A stretch of 5,174 bases of DNA from Spirochaetia bacterium. GTDB taxonomy: Bacteria; Spirochaetota; Spirochaetia; Treponematales; Breznakiellaceae. Location of the stretch: the NCBI GenBank assembly GCA_025997875.1, contig BNVE01000190.1, positions 1 through 5,174 of the forward strand, in the 5' to 3' direction. Positions 4,987 to 5,174 of this stretch are shown here, piece by piece. The notes below the pieces were generated by a model that ran no database searches, was not told the DNA's origin, and worked only from the letters and a program-made list of their open reading frames with translations. Within the stretch, counting starts at the first letter, position 1, and the number at the start of each line of letters is the position of its first letter. The position numbers and the translations under genes were made by a program.

Positions 4987-5006
4987 GGGGGGGGGGGGGG
5001 GGGGGG
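4987..5006. repeat. Homopolymer run of 20 G
   Basis: An uninterrupted run of 20 G on the plus strand, hence poly-C upstream of the degenerate GxxExxY frame. Such a tract would slip readily during replication. It also adjoins sequence that looks unreliable, so it may be an artefact. On the minus strand an AT-rich TATATTATAA lies just upstream and an ATG directly follows the C-run, but that ATG reaches a stop after eight codons. Confidence 0.7.
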
Positions 5007-5032
5007 TATTTCGTTATAATATAAGGAATTAG

Positions 5033-5174
5033 CTACAACCCCGGGGGTCCGGGGGGAAGGGGGTTTAAAAAAAAGGAAAGCCCCCGGGGGGTTTGGGTAT
5101 CGGTTTGGGGCTTGTTTTTTTCCTTCAAAACAAAACCCCCTTTAAAAAAAATTAAAAAAGAAAGTTTTGTCCGG
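5033..5174. other. Homopolymer-rich window end, no gene seen
   Basis: This stretch is made of short runs of one base (G5-G6, A7-A8, T7, C5) in both senses, and I find no open frame with protein-like composition in it. It follows a stop codon (5035-5033) in the degenerate GxxExxY frame. The texture is typical of a low-quality read or contig tail, so base-level features here should not be trusted. Confidence 0.5.

Overview
The window reads as spirochaete chromosome, most like the Treponema branch found in termite guts. This rests on a long coiled-coil protein with a SpiroCoCo-type N-terminus, a short lipoprotein with a Cys lipobox, and moderately high GC. The genus is inferred; no rRNA or other marker is present. 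All five coding units run on the minus strand, so they are described here from high to low coordinates.

From 5174 to about 4960 the sequence is homopolymer-rich. It includes a run of 20 G and a tail that looks like a poor-quality contig or read end, with no credible gene. From 4957 to 4436 lies a degenerate relative of the GxxExxY (PD-(D/E)xK_3) family. It lacks the catalytic residues and any in-frame start codon. Twelve bases after its stop comes a 162-residue lipoprotein with a fibronectin type III-like domain (4423-3935), closed by a clear intrinsic terminator (3883-3851).

The next unit (3817-3244) is an intact GxxExxY gene (3687-3292) enclosed by imperfect inverted repeats. The repeats are built from a CACAGAC/CACGGAC motif recurring every 9-10 bp, with an ATTCCAAATT block outside them. 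Extra copies form hairpins upstream of the gene, and its last codons and stop lie inside one repeat arm. It resembles a small non-autonomous mobile or repeat-borne cassette and is the most unusual object here.

Below it, a HAD-superfamily phosphatase (3193-2483) is followed after 6 bp by the SpiroCoCo-type gene (2476 to beyond base 1). That protein has an N-terminal membrane anchor, about 250 residues of ordinary coiled coil, then at least 22 tandem repeats of exactly 18 or 29 residues. The two repeat lengths differ by one 11-residue hendecad. HAD and SpiroCoCo probably form one transcription unit; the degenerate GxxExxY frame and the lipoprotein probably form another.
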